A DNA stretch of 64,000 nucleotides from JALZAQ01 sp038253885 (GCA_038253885.1 JBBSGP010000014.1:1-64000); one strand, 5' to 3'. Counted from the stretch's first letter, positions 39,049-48,827 are shown. Made by a program: numbers and translations. Notes: generated by a model from the sequence alone, not told the origin.

Positions 39049-39085
39049 TAGTTGACATAGGCAAGTAGATAGTTGACATTGGCAA
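39049..39085 (+). promoter_or_regulatory. Two 16-base direct repeats, likely MarR operators
   Basis: TAGTTGACATAGGCAA (39049-39064) and TAGTTGACATTGGCAA (39070-39085) differ by one base and start 21 bases apart, two helical turns. Each contains TTGACA and an imperfect TTG-CAA dyad. Tandem operators on one face of the helix would suit a MarR dimer, here the MarR-GNAT product. Confidence 0.65.
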
Positions 39086-39142
39086 TGTTGCTCTCCGCTG
39101 CCCCGGAGGCCGCCCACGACTGCCAGTGTCTCCCGTGATTCC

Positions 39143-40093
39143 ATGACCCAGCTCCCGCCGGCCGATCCCATCGCCGCCGTCAGGAGGTTCAACCGCTTCT
39201 ACACCCAGTTGATCCGCGCTCTGGATGAAGGGCACCTGCATACGCCTTTCTCTCTCGCCGAAGCCCGGGTACTGTACGAGATCGCCCATCGCGATCCCCC
39301 CGCCCCGACTGCCGCCGAGATCGCGCAGGGCCTCGGTCTCGACGCAGGCTACCTCAGCCGGATCCTGCGCGGCTTCGAGAAGCAAGGACTGATCGAGCGC
39401 GCGACGTCCGCGACCGATGCGCGCCAGAGCCACGTGCGGCTCACCGCCGCGGGTGATGCCACGTTTGCGGAGCTGGACAACCTCGCTCGCGCGGACGTCG
39501 CCTCACTGCTCTCCATGGTCTCAGGCCGCGCAGCCGACCGCCTGCTCGATGCCATGCGGACGATCGAGAGGCTGCTCGGCGGCGAGCGCCGGCGGGAAGA
39601 CGAACCGCCGCCGTATCTGCTGCGCCAGCACCGGCCGGGTGACATGGGCTGGGTCGTCAGCAGCCACGGCCGTCTTTACGCGGACGAATACGGGTGGGAC
39701 GAGCGCTTCGAGGCGCTGGTGGCGGAGATCGTGGCGGCATTTCTGCGCACCTTCGATCCAAAGCGCGAGCGGTGCTGGATCGCCGAGCGCGATGGGGAGA
39801 ACGTCGGCTCCGTTTTCCTCGTGAGCCACCCGGAGCGGGAGCACGTCGCCAAGCTTCGCCTACTCCTCGTGGAGCCTGGCGCGCGGGGGCTCGGAATAGG
39901 GCGGCGGCTGGTGGATGAGTGCGTCCGCTTTGCTCGGCAAGCCCAGTATGACAGGATCACGCTGTGGACGAACAGCGTGCTCTCGGCGGCGCGCCTGATC
40001 TATGAGCGCGCCGGTTTTGAGCTCACGAATGAGGAGGCGCACGAGAGCTTCGGTGCTCGATTGACGGGACAGACCTGGGAGCTATCTCTGTGA
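39143..40093 (+). CDS. MarR-GNAT fusion: regulator with N-acetyltransferase
   Basis: A 316-residue fusion. Residues 1-140 are a MarR winged helix (LAEARVLYEIAHRDPPAPTA, DAGYLSRILRGFEKQGLIER and the wing ATDARQSHVRLT), and residues 150-316 a GNAT domain with the acetyl-CoA loop in LLVEPGARGLGIGRRLVDEC and the strand ITLWTNSVLSAARLIYERAG. This exact architecture is widespread in bacteria, and one chain can both sense/modify a small molecule and bind DNA. The upstream direct repeats suggest autoregulation. ATG 39143 has no clear ribosome-binding site. Confidence 0.92.
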   Translation: MTQLPPADPIAAVRRFNRFYTQLIRALDEGHLHTPFSLAEARVLYEIAHRDPPAPTAAEIAQGLGLDAGYLSRILRGFEKQGLIERATSATDARQSHVRLTAAGDATFAELDNLARADVASLLSMVSGRAADRLLDAMRTIERLLGGERRREDEPPPYLLRQHRPGDMGWVVSSHGRLYADEYGWDERFEALVAEIVAAFLRTFDPKRERCWIAERDGENVGSVFLVSHPEREHVAKLRLLLVEPGARGLGIGRRLVDECVRFARQAQYDRITLWTNSVLSAARLIYERAGFELTNEEAHESFGARLTGQTWELSL

Positions 40094-40233
40094 GCACGTC
40101 CCCCGCGACCCCCCCTGGGTAGCGTCCAGCCCCCAGACGCCTAGCGCGGTGCGGCCGGGTCGCCCCAGCGTGGCACGTCCCCTGCCTTATGATGGGTGCC
40201 GCCGAACGGTCGGCACCTCGACAGGAGAGGCCC

Positions 40234-40737
40234 ATGCGTAACCGAATGTTCGTGCTCCTTCTTCCCGCGGCGCTGCTGGCTGGCGCATGCAGGGGAGACA
40301 ATCGCGCGGCAAAGACCGATCCCGCGCTGAACAACGATCTGCAGCTCGCGGGGCAGTCAGGCTACCGCCCGCTCGATACCGTGTCGGCGCTGGAACAGAG
40401 TCGCGCGTTGCAACAGCAGCAGCTCCGTGCCGGCGCGCAACCGGTTGGCACCGCACCCCGCGCTCAGCGTCCCGTCGTGCGCCGCTCGTCCTCGAGCGGC
40501 CAGGCGACATCCGGAAGCTCGGCCGGCCAGTCAACCGGTGGAGAGGTCTACACCGAGAAGCACACGCAGCGCGACGCCGCCATCGGCGCAGCCGCTGGCG
40601 CGGTGATCGGTGCGACAACCAGCAGCAACAAAGTGCAGGGCGGGTTGATCGGAGCCGCGGTGGGTGGCGTGCTGGGTGGTGTGGTGGGCAACAACGTGGA
40701 CGTCAAGAAGAAGAGACGGCCCCCGCCGTCCGAGTGA
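40234..40737 (+). CDS. Glycine-zipper lipoprotein
   Basis: A 167-residue lipoprotein: signal MRNRMFVLLLPAALLAGAC with lipobox LAGAC, a polar Gln/Ser-rich middle, and a glycine-zipper C-terminal segment (AAIGAAAGAVIGA, VQGGLIGAAVGGVLGGVVGN) that can insert in or pack against the membrane, as in YMGG-like and Rick_17kDa-type outer-membrane proteins. It ends in a basic KKKRRPPP tail. GGAGAGG lies at a good distance before ATG 40234. A perfect terminator hairpin follows, so it is a single-gene unit. Confidence 0.85.
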   Translation: MRNRMFVLLLPAALLAGACRGDNRAAKTDPALNNDLQLAGQSGYRPLDTVSALEQSRALQQQQLRAGAQPVGTAPRAQRPVVRRSSSSGQATSGSSAGQSTGGEVYTEKHTQRDAAIGAAAGAVIGATTSSNKVQGGLIGAAVGGVLGGVVGNNVDVKKKRRPPPSE

Positions 40738-40750
40738 ACGAGTGAAGGGA

Positions 40751-40776
40751 GCCGGGCCGCCTCTGGGCGGCCCGGC
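40751..40776 (+). terminator. Perfect 11-bp stem-loop after the glycine-zipper gene
   Basis: GCCGGGCCGCC (40751-40761) pairs with GGCGGCCCGGC (40766-40776) around a TCTG loop. It begins 13 bases after the stop codon. No T-tract follows, as is common in GC-rich genomes. Confidence 0.8.
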
Positions 40777-41013
40777 GTGCACATGGGGGTCCCGCGGCTC
40801 GCCCTCCGCGTTGCCCCCTGCCCCAACGCCACAACGGACCCTTGCGTTGATGGTGGCGAGGCCGCACCCTTCCGGGTCTCCTCCCGGGGATCGACTGTCG
40901 GGCCCTGTGACGCTGCGCTGACGCTCGCCGCCATCCTGGCGGTTCTGGGCAGGCGCTCTCGCCCACATGCCTTCCTGCCTCTGCCTCCCGAACGCGCGAG
41001 GAGTACGACGACC

Positions 41014-42738
41014 GTGGCGTTGAGTGAACTTCCCACATCTCCCCAGGCGCTGGCCCGCGCGACGTGGGAGGACATCTCCGGCCACTACGAATCGCTGGCC
41101 ACGTATCCACTCACGATGGCGAACGCGGCTGGATGGCTGTCCCACTGGTCCCGCTTCGAGGAGATCGTCGGCGAGGCGGCCACGCTCGCATCGATCGCGT
41201 ACACCTGCGACACCACCGATCCGGCAAAAGAGGAAGCCCATCTCCGGTTCGCCTCGGAGATCGCGCCGCGCATGGAGGAGCAGCAGACGCGGCTCGCCCG
41301 CAGACTGCTGGAGGTCGGATACTCGCGTCCGGAGCTGGAGACCATGCTCCTCGAATTCCGCACCGATGCGGAGATCTTCCGCGAGGCCAATGTTCCCCTG
41401 GTCGCCGAGCTGGAGGAGTTGGATGCCAGCTATGAGAAGACGCTGGGTGCAATGACGGTGGAATGGGACGGGGAGCGCAAGACGGTCCAGCAACTTCAGC
41501 CCTTTCTCAAGAGTCCCGACCGGTCGGTGCGTGAACGGGCCTTCCACGCCAGCGCGGAACCCTTCCTCGCCCAGCGCGATACGCTCTCGGAGCTCTTCGA
41601 CCGGATGTATACGCTGCGGCAGTGCATCGCTCGGAACGCCGGCTTCCGGAATTTCCAGGAATTCATCTTCCGCGCGAAGCATCGCTTCTGGTACACCCCG
41701 GACGACTGTGCCTCCTTCCATCGTGCGGTGGAGGAGACCGTGATGCCGGCGATCGCTCGGCTACACGAATACCGGCGCGAACGGTTGGGGGTGAGCGTGC
41801 TGCGTCCCTGGGATGTCACGGTCGAGCTCGACCGTGCTGTACCGCTCGCCCCCTTCGAGACGGTGCCCGAGTTCGTGGAGCGCGCCCAGCACATATTCGA
41901 TCGCGTGGACCCGGAGCTGGGGCGCGATTTCCGGACGATGTCGAAGGAGCAGCTACTCGACCTCGACAACCGCCAGGGAAAGGCCCCAGGCGGCTACTGC
42001 ACCACCCTCCAACACCGTGGCCGACCCTTCATCTTCATGAATGCGGTTGGCGTGCCCGACGACGTCAACACACTCATCCACGAGGCGGGACACTGCTTCC
42101 ACGCCTTCGCCGCGAGTCCACAACCGCTCATCTGGCAGCGGGGAACAGGGATGGAAGCGGCCGAGCTGGCCTCGATGAGCATGGAGCTGCTCGCCGCGCC
42201 CTACCTCGCGCGTCCGGATGGTTACTACTCCGAGAGCGACGTGCGCCACGCCTGGCTCGAGCATCTGGAGGACATCCTGCTCACCCTCGCGCACGTCGCC
42301 AGCGTCGATGCCTTTCAGAGTTGGATCTACACCAGCGGGCAGGGGGACGACGGAGCCGCGCGCGACCGGGCGTGGGTCGAGATCCGCCAGCGCTTCGAGC
42401 GAGTCGTGGACTGGAGCGGTCTCGAGCCGGAGCGGATGGCGCGCTGGTATCGCCAGCCGCACATCTTCGTCAGCCCGTTCTACTACATCGAGTACGGCAT
42501 CGCGCAGCTCGGGGCGTTGCAGATCTGGCGCGACAGTCTCGCCGATCAGCCCGCGGCCGTGGCGCGGTATCGGCGCGCCCTCGCCCTCGGCGGTACGCGT
42601 TCTCTTCCGGAGATCTATGCCACGGCGGGGGCGAAGCTCGTTTTCGATTCGGAGACGATGGGAGAGCTGGTCGCGCTCGTCGAGTCGCGCATCGACGCCC
42701 TCCGAGATGATCCCGGACCGGCAGAGCGCGCGGCCTGA
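41014..42738 (+). CDS. M3-family oligoendopeptidase (PepF-like)
   Basis: A 574-residue cytoplasmic zinc metallopeptidase of family M3. The catalytic HEAGH (His356-Glu357-x-x-His360) sits in NTLIHEAGHCFHAFAASPQP, and the third zinc ligand Glu is in TGMEAAELASMSMELLAAPY. N-terminal helices (from about ALARATWEDISGHYESLATY) build the PepF-like lid. It should trim short peptides inside the cell. No signal peptide from GTG 41014, which has GAGGAG 10 bases upstream. The reading frame is open further 5' but has no conserved sequence there. Convergent with the DUF4097-like gene. Confidence 0.92.
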   Translation: MALSELPTSPQALARATWEDISGHYESLATYPLTMANAAGWLSHWSRFEEIVGEAATLASIAYTCDTTDPAKEEAHLRFASEIAPRMEEQQTRLARRLLEVGYSRPELETMLLEFRTDAEIFREANVPLVAELEELDASYEKTLGAMTVEWDGERKTVQQLQPFLKSPDRSVRERAFHASAEPFLAQRDTLSELFDRMYTLRQCIARNAGFRNFQEFIFRAKHRFWYTPDDCASFHRAVEETVMPAIARLHEYRRERLGVSVLRPWDVTVELDRAVPLAPFETVPEFVERAQHIFDRVDPELGRDFRTMSKEQLLDLDNRQGKAPGGYCTTLQHRGRPFIFMNAVGVPDDVNTLIHEAGHCFHAFAASPQPLIWQRGTGMEAAELASMSMELLAAPYLARPDGYYSESDVRHAWLEHLEDILLTLAHVASVDAFQSWIYTSGQGDDGAARDRAWVEIRQRFERVVDWSGLEPERMARWYRQPHIFVSPFYYIEYGIAQLGALQIWRDSLADQPAAVARYRRALALGGTRSLPEIYATAGAKLVFDSETMGELVALVESRIDALRDDPGPAERAA

Positions 42739-42763
42739 CGGCAACGGGAGACGCCAGGCGGTC

Positions 42764-43588
42764 CTACCTTCGCCTCACAACCACTCCGCCATTGTGCGTG
42801 ATCGCGCGCACCATGGCTCCCCCCGATCCCAGCTGCGTCGACAGACGACGGTTGAGCCGGCCCTGTACGGTGACCGGGAAATCGAAGTCCAGACTGCCGT
42901 TGGTCGTTCCGGTCTCCAGCATCGCCGAGTAGCTCTCGGGGACCCGCAGCCGGATGCCGCCGTTCGTCGTCTCCGCATCGAGCCCCTTTCCCTCCCACCG
43001 ATTCCCGGTGAGAGTGACGTCGAGACCTCCGTTGCGAGTCTCCGCATGAACGTCGCCGCCGAGCGCCTGGAGATGCAGGCCCCCATTCTGTGCCGACAGA
43101 TCCATGGTGCCCTGAACCTCGCTCACCGAGATGCCGCCGTTCTGGGTGTGGATGGCGAGGTCGGCTTTCTTCGGCACCACGAGGTCGAAGCTGACGGACC
43201 AGCCGCCATCATCTCCGGAGGATGTAGGTCCTTCCGCCCGGATGGAGCGCGCGTCGGTGACGATCCGAATCGTGGCGGCCAGCGCCTTGGCGTCGGCACC
43301 GGATCGCGCCCACGTCTGGATGCGAGCGACGATGGCCACGCTGTCGCGGTCCCACGCGCCAACGGCCACGCCGCCATTTCTTCCGCCATCAGCGGTGATC
43401 TTGGCACCCCTGCCGCCGCGCATCCCGCTCTCACGGATCTCGCAGTACTGATATCTGTCGTTCCACCCGCGATCGTTCTCGCGGCACTGATCGAGCCAGC
43501 GGACATTGTCCCGCTGAGCGACGGCGGTGCGTGCGCACAGCGTGAGCGCGACGGGGACGGCGATGCGGAGCCAGCGCGTGAATGTCAT
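42764..43588 (-). CDS. Exported DUF4097-like beta-helix protein
   Basis: A 274-residue protein with a clean signal peptide (LRIAVPVALTLCARTAVAQ). The mature part is a run of short strand repeats with N-G-G turns (HTQNGGISVSE, SAQNGGLHLQ, TRNGGLDVTLTG, TTNGGIRLRV, TTNGSLDFDFPV), the pattern of DUF4097/putative-adhesin proteins that fold as a right-handed beta helix. Function is unknown; some members are controlled by anti-sigma systems. GAGAGGATC precedes the ATG at 43588. Confidence 0.86.
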   Translation of the reverse strand: MTFTRWLRIAVPVALTLCARTAVAQRDNVRWLDQCRENDRGWNDRYQYCEIRESGMRGGRGAKITADGGRNGGVAVGAWDRDSVAIVARIQTWARSGADAKALAATIRIVTDARSIRAEGPTSSGDDGGWSVSFDLVVPKKADLAIHTQNGGISVSEVQGTMDLSAQNGGLHLQALGGDVHAETRNGGLDVTLTGNRWEGKGLDAETTNGGIRLRVPESYSAMLETGTTNGSLDFDFPVTVQGRLNRRLSTQLGSGGAMVRAITHNGGVVVRRR

Positions 43589-43767
43589 GCGATCCTCTCG
43601 AGACCGGGCGGATGGGAGCTGCTATCGGTAGTTGGACAGCGCAAACGGCCAGATGGTTGGGCCGGGCAAGACTGGCCAACGCCGCGCGGTGAGCGCTAAG
43701 ATCCGGTTCCTCCGGTCCTCTCCGCCTCGCTCGCTCGGCAGCCCTCGCCCAACCCCTTGAACACCCG

Positions 43768-46347
43768 ATGACCCGTCTTCCTTCCGCCCTCCTGCTCGGT
43801 GTCCTCTTCGGAACCGCTCCCTCGCTCATCGGCCAGCAGTCCGGGCGCCGTCCGGAGGGAGACTCCCTGCGCGCCCAGCGACGCGATACCACGAAGACCG
43901 ATACCACGAAAGGGCCCAAGGTTCCCCCGGCCGACCCGCTGACGCGTTTTCTCGGTGCGTTCACCGCACGCGGATTGGGTCCGGCGGCCTATTCCGGGCG
44001 GGTCACCGCCATCGCCGTCCCGAAGCCCTACCACAAGATCATCTATGCCGGCTCCGCCGGCGGAGGTGTCTGGAAGACGGTCAACGCGGGCATCACCTGG
44101 CAACCAATCTCCGACAGCCTGGGCGCACAATCCATCGGCGACGTCGCCGTCGCCGCCTCGGACACGAACGTCATCTGGGTAGGCACGGGCGAGAAGAACA
44201 GCCTGCGATCGGCCTCGTGGGGGAATGGCGTCCACAAGTCCACCGACGGCGGCAAGACGTGGAAGCATATGGGGCTCGCGGACACGCGCTCCATCGGTCG
44301 GGTGGTGATCCATCCGACCGATCCCAACATCGTCTACGTGGCGGCCCTGGGACATCTCTGGGGTCCCAATCCCGAGCGGGGGGTCTACAAGACAGCCGAT
44401 GGCGGGAAAACATGGACGCGGAGTCTGTTCGTTGACGATTCGACGGGGTTCGTGGACCTCGAGATGGATCCGTCGAATCCGGAGCTCCTCTATGCCGCCT
44501 CCTGGCATCGTGTCCGCTGGGGCGGCCCGCACATGGAAGGCGTGGGCAAGGGAAGCGCGCTCTACCGGACCACCGACGGGGGGCGGAGCTGGAAGAAGCT
44601 CACGGACCCCTCCCTCCGGAACGGCCTGCCGAGCGCGGGGATCGGCCGCACCGGGCTCGACATCTCCGCGAGCAACCCGAGAACGGTGTACGCGATGGTG
44701 CAGGTGGATCGGGGGATGACGGAGCCATCGCGCACGCCATTCGGCGGTGTCTTCCGCTCCGATGATGCCGGAGAGACCTGGAAGCAGCTCAACGACCTTC
44801 AGCCGATCCCATCCTACTACTACAACGACATCTGGATCGATCCGACAAACAGCGAGCACGCGTACATCACCTCGTCACCACTGCTCGAGAGCAAGGACGG
44901 CGGCAAGACATGGGTGCAGGACACGCTCCAGCTCGTGCACGTCGACAACCACGCGCTGTTCATCGATCCCGCGGACCCGAAGCACATGATCCTGGGAAAC
45001 GATGGGGGTGTCTACATCACCTGGGACGGGGGAAAGGCGTGGGAGCACGAGGCGATTCCGATCGGCCAGTTCTATACGGTCACCGTGGACAGCGCCCAGA
45101 CTCCGTACACGATCTGCGGCGGTCTTCAGGACAACGGCGTGTGGTGCGGCCCGAGCGCATCGCGCGATTCGCTCGGCATCACGGATTCCGACTGGTATTC
45201 GGTCAATGGCGGCGATGGGATGCACGTCCAGCTCCCACCGAACGATCCCTATACAATCTACTCCGAGTACCACCTCATTCGCATGCGCAACGGGGGCAAG
45301 GACTGGGAGATCGTCGGGCCGGACATGACGCGCGGGAATCGCCGCGCACCCGAGCCCGATGCGGGCTACACCTCCTACCAAGCGCTGTACTCGATCGCCG
45401 AGAGTCCCCGGAGCGCCGCCATTCTCTGGACCGGCTCCGACGACGGGCTGGTGTGGGTGACGCGTGATGGAGGCAAGACGTGGGCGAACGTGACCGGAAC
45501 CTTTCCGAAGGCCGCGCCGACACGCTGCTTCGTCTCGCACATCGCGGCTTCGCGCTTTGCCGAGGCGACAGCGTACGTCGTGTACGACTGCCACCACCGC
45601 GATGAGGTCCGACCGCATGTCTGGCGCACGACCGACTTCGGCGTGACGTGGACGGAGATCGGGGCCGGCCTGCCCAAGGATGGCGGCAGCCTCACGATCT
45701 TCGAGGATGTGCGCAATCCGCGACTCCTCTTCGTCGGCACCGAGTTCGGAGCGTTCGCGACCGTGGACGGAGGGAAGCGGTGGTGGCGCTTCCCCAAGGG
45801 TCTTCCCCCTGTGGGGGTGCAGATGTTCTCGGCATCGTACGAGGCGCGGGACCTGGTGATCAGTACCCATGGCCGCGGGATCTGGACGGTGAACATCGGC
45901 GCGCTCGAGGAGCAGTCGGACTCGTTGCTCGAGAGGAAGGCCCATCTGTTCTCGGTGCCTCCGGCACTCCAGTACCGGTACTCGGACAGCTACCCGAACT
46001 TCGGCGCTCGTCCTTTCATCGCCCAGAATCCCGGACGGGGCGCGGTGATCAGCTACTGGCTCCGGGATGCGCTCGACCGCGGCGTCCAGTTCATCATCAC
46101 GGATGCCCGAGGGGACACGGTCAAGAAGCTCAACGCGCCCGCCTACGCCGGTTTGCAGCGTGTCACGTGGACGCTCGACCGCGATGCGCCGCGCCCGCGC
46201 GAGCTCGGCGGACCGACCTCCGTGCAGGAGCTCCGCCGCGTGGAGCCTGGCGAGTACACGCTCAGCCTGAAGGCGGCAAGAGTGACGATGACACAGAAGG
46301 TTCTGGTGAAGGAATGGCCGAAGGACAGACTGGGCCGGGTCAGATGA
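43768..46347 (+). CDS. Secreted BNR / VPS10-like beta-propeller protein 2
   Basis: An 859-residue exported paralogue of the protein at 29504. After the signal (LPSALLLGVLFGTAPSLIGQ) it has many Asp-box turns: VWKTVNAGITW, STDGGKTW, TADGGKTW, TTDGGRSW, SDDAGETW, SKDGGKTW, TRDGGKTW, TTDFGVTW. The propeller covers most of the chain; the C-terminal 150 residues (from about QYRYSDSYPNFGARPFIAQN) correspond to the beta-sandwich end of the first protein but lack its helical extension. No catalytic residues can be read. Its last codon overlaps pgi (ATGA). Confidence 0.88.
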   Translation: MTRLPSALLLGVLFGTAPSLIGQQSGRRPEGDSLRAQRRDTTKTDTTKGPKVPPADPLTRFLGAFTARGLGPAAYSGRVTAIAVPKPYHKIIYAGSAGGGVWKTVNAGITWQPISDSLGAQSIGDVAVAASDTNVIWVGTGEKNSLRSASWGNGVHKSTDGGKTWKHMGLADTRSIGRVVIHPTDPNIVYVAALGHLWGPNPERGVYKTADGGKTWTRSLFVDDSTGFVDLEMDPSNPELLYAASWHRVRWGGPHMEGVGKGSALYRTTDGGRSWKKLTDPSLRNGLPSAGIGRTGLDISASNPRTVYAMVQVDRGMTEPSRTPFGGVFRSDDAGETWKQLNDLQPIPSYYYNDIWIDPTNSEHAYITSSPLLESKDGGKTWVQDTLQLVHVDNHALFIDPADPKHMILGNDGGVYITWDGGKAWEHEAIPIGQFYTVTVDSAQTPYTICGGLQDNGVWCGPSASRDSLGITDSDWYSVNGGDGMHVQLPPNDPYTIYSEYHLIRMRNGGKDWEIVGPDMTRGNRRAPEPDAGYTSYQALYSIAESPRSAAILWTGSDDGLVWVTRDGGKTWANVTGTFPKAAPTRCFVSHIAASRFAEATAYVVYDCHHRDEVRPHVWRTTDFGVTWTEIGAGLPKDGGSLTIFEDVRNPRLLFVGTEFGAFATVDGGKRWWRFPKGLPPVGVQMFSASYEARDLVISTHGRGIWTVNIGALEEQSDSLLERKAHLFSVPPALQYRYSDSYPNFGARPFIAQNPGRGAVISYWLRDALDRGVQFIITDARGDTVKKLNAPAYAGLQRVTWTLDRDAPRPRELGGPTSVQELRRVEPGEYTLSLKAARVTMTQKVLVKEWPKDRLGRVR

Positions 46348-48008
46348 GCGGACCGCCGGTACGGCTCACCGATCTGCCCGCGTGGAAGGCGCTCGCGGCT
46401 CACCACGCTGAAGTGCGCGACACCCACCTCCGTGATCTGTTCAGCCGCGATCCGGGCCGCGGCGAGCGGATGAGCGCTCACGGAGCGGGACTGTTCCTCG
46501 ACTATTCGAAGCACCGGGCGACGGCTGAGACGATGACACTGCTCCTGGCGCTGGCCGAGGCGCGGGGGCTGCCGTCGCGCATCGACGGCATGTTCCGCGG
46601 CGACAAGATCAACGTCACCGAGTCGCGGCCCGTGCTTCACGTCGCTCTGCGCGCGCCGCGTGACGCAACGATCGAGGTCGATGGCCAGAACGTCGTGCCC
46701 GCCGTGCACGCCGTGCTGGATCGGATGGCCCACTTCGCGGAGCGCGTCCGCACCGGGGCCTGGGTCGGGCACACCGGCAAGCGCATCCGGCACGTCATCA
46801 ACATCGGCATCGGCGGCTCCGACCTGGGGCCCGTGATGGCCTACGAGGCACTGCGGTACTACAGCCAGCGCGATCTCTCCTTCGCCTTCGTGTCCAACGT
46901 CGACGGTACCGACCTGGTCGAAGCGACAATCGGTCTCGACCCGGCCGCGACGCTCTTCATCATCTCGTCCAAGACATTCACCACCCTCGAGACGATGACC
47001 AACGCGCAATCGGCGCGCGACTGGGCGCTCCGGGCGTTGAGGGACGAATCGGCGGTGGCCCGACACTTCGTCGCCGTATCGACCAACGCGCGGGAGGTAG
47101 CGGCATTCGGCATCGATGTCGACAACATGTTCGGCTTCTGGGACTGGGTGGGCGGGCGCTACTCGATGGACTCGGCAATCGGCCTCTCGACGATGCTCGC
47201 GGTGGGGCCTCAGCATTTCCGGGACATGCTGGCCGGTTTTCATGCCATGGACGAGCACTTCCGCACCGCACCATTCGAGGGGAATCTGCCCGTCATCATG
47301 GCGACGTTGGGCGTCTGGTACGCCGACTTCTTCGATGCACAGACCGTGGCCGTGCTCCCGTACGAGCAATACCTCAAGCGCTTCCCCGCCTACCTGCAGC
47401 AGTTGACGATGGAGAGCAACGGGAAGCACGTGACCCTGGACGGGAAGCGGGTGACCTATCAGACCGGTGCGGTCTACTGGGGCGAGCCGGGCACGAACGG
47501 ACAGCACTCGTTCTACCAGCTCATCCACCAGGGAACGAGGCTCGTCCCGGCCGATTTCATCGGCTTCCTGGAGCCGCTCAATCCACTCGGACAGCACCAC
47601 GACATCCTGATCGCGAACCTGTTCGCACAGACGGAGGCACTGGCCTTTGGTCGGACAGCAGACGAGGTGAGGGCCGACGGCACGGCGGACTGGCTCGCAC
47701 CCCACCGGGAGTTCGAGGGAAACCGTCCGACCAGCACCATCCTCTCCGACCGGCTCACTCCGGCATCCCTTGGTGCTCTGGTCGCGCTGTACGAGCATGC
47801 CGTGTTCGTGCAGGGTGTGATCTGGGACATCGACTCGTTCGACCAGTGGGGCGTCGAGCTGGGCAAGGTGCTGGCGAAGCGGATCATTCCCGAGCTCGCC
47901 GCCGGCTCGCGAGAGCCGCTCTCCCACGACGCCTCGACCAACAGTCTCATCGAGCGCTATCGCGCGCGCGGGCCGAGGACGGCCGACTCCGAAGCGAGCG
48001 GCGTGTGA
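46344..48008 (+). CDS. pgi: Glucose-6-phosphate isomerase
   Basis: A 554-residue cytosolic enzyme that interconverts glucose 6-phosphate and fructose 6-phosphate. Signatures: VINIGIGGSDLGPVMAYEAL (about residues 152-171), SKTFTTLETMTNAQSARDW, the catalytic Glu region FGFWDWVGGRYSMDSAIGL, and the conserved His in LTMESNGKHVTLDG, with NGQHSFYQLIHQGTRLVPAD near residue 390. The length matches the E. coli-type (large) Pgi. ATG 46344 overlaps the propeller gene by four bases and its stop overlaps rpiA by GTGA, tying two central-carbon enzymes to a secreted protein. Confidence 0.97.
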   Translation: MSGPPVRLTDLPAWKALAAHHAEVRDTHLRDLFSRDPGRGERMSAHGAGLFLDYSKHRATAETMTLLLALAEARGLPSRIDGMFRGDKINVTESRPVLHVALRAPRDATIEVDGQNVVPAVHAVLDRMAHFAERVRTGAWVGHTGKRIRHVINIGIGGSDLGPVMAYEALRYYSQRDLSFAFVSNVDGTDLVEATIGLDPAATLFIISSKTFTTLETMTNAQSARDWALRALRDESAVARHFVAVSTNAREVAAFGIDVDNMFGFWDWVGGRYSMDSAIGLSTMLAVGPQHFRDMLAGFHAMDEHFRTAPFEGNLPVIMATLGVWYADFFDAQTVAVLPYEQYLKRFPAYLQQLTMESNGKHVTLDGKRVTYQTGAVYWGEPGTNGQHSFYQLIHQGTRLVPADFIGFLEPLNPLGQHHDILIANLFAQTEALAFGRTADEVRADGTADWLAPHREFEGNRPTSTILSDRLTPASLGALVALYEHAVFVQGVIWDIDSFDQWGVELGKVLAKRIIPELAAGSREPLSHDASTNSLIERYRARGPRTADSEASGV

Positions 48009-48706
48009 GGAGATCGGACCCGGATGTGATGGCGCGGCTCAAGCGCGATGCGGCCGAGCGTGCCGTGTCGCTGGTGGAGTCGGGGATGATCGTGGGGCTG
48101 GGCACGGGCTCGACGGCGATCTTCGCGACGCGGCGGATTTCGGAGCTGCTCGAGAGCGGCGCCCTGCGCGACATCGTGGGGGTGCCCACCTCTGCCGCGA
48201 GCGAGAACGCGGCCCGCCGGCTCGGCGTTCCGCTGCTCGATCGGGAGTGGTCGGGGACGATCGACATCACGATCGATGGCGCCGATGAGGTGGATCCGGC
48301 GCTCAATCTCATCAAGGGTGGCGGAGGCGCGCTGCTCTGGGAGAAGATCGTCGCCCAGTCCAGCCGGCGTGAGGTGATCGTCGTGGATGAATCGAAGCTC
48401 TCAACGCGCCTCGGAACGCGTTGGCCCGTGCCCATCGAGGTTGTCGCATTCGGGTGGCGCTCCCAGTCGGACTTCATCGAATCGCTCGGAGGCGCGGCCT
48501 CGTTGCGCGCGGAAGAGGGCCGGCCGTTCGAGACCGACGAGGGGAATTACGTACTCGACTGCGCATTCGGGCCGATCGCCGACGTGTCTGCCCTGGGGGA
48601 TCGCCTCGCCGGTCGTGCCGGGATCGTGGAGCATGGGCTTTTCGTCGGCCTGGCGACGGATCTCATCGTCGCGGGCGAGGGCGGCATCGAGCACCGGGTC
48701 CGGTAG
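48005..48706 (+). CDS. rpiA: Ribose-5-phosphate isomerase A
   Basis: A 233-residue cytosolic isomerase of the pentose phosphate pathway, ribose 5-phosphate to ribulose 5-phosphate. Signatures: VGLGTGSTAIFA (phosphate loop), TIDGADEVDPALNLIKGGGG (catalytic Asp81/Asp84-equivalent and Lys94-equivalent), and VVDESKLSTRLG. GTG 48005 overlaps the pgi stop (GTGA); an ATG at 48029 is an alternative start and gives a more typical length of 225. pgi-rpiA adjacency makes sense as a block linking glycolysis and pentose phosphate flux. Confidence 0.95.
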   Translation: MRRSDPDVMARLKRDAAERAVSLVESGMIVGLGTGSTAIFATRRISELLESGALRDIVGVPTSAASENAARRLGVPLLDREWSGTIDITIDGADEVDPALNLIKGGGGALLWEKIVAQSSRREVIVVDESKLSTRLGTRWPVPIEVVAFGWRSQSDFIESLGGAASLRAEEGRPFETDEGNYVLDCAFGPIADVSALGDRLAGRAGIVEHGLFVGLATDLIVAGEGGIEHRVR

Positions 48707-48827
48707 GTGCGAGCGCGAGCCGGATACCTCCGCACACCGGAAATCCCAGCCACTCGCAGCTGCCGCGAGGCGATGCCGCATGTGGATTATCTCACCCAGA
48801 CCGCGCTGAGACAGGCGGATCTCCTTG

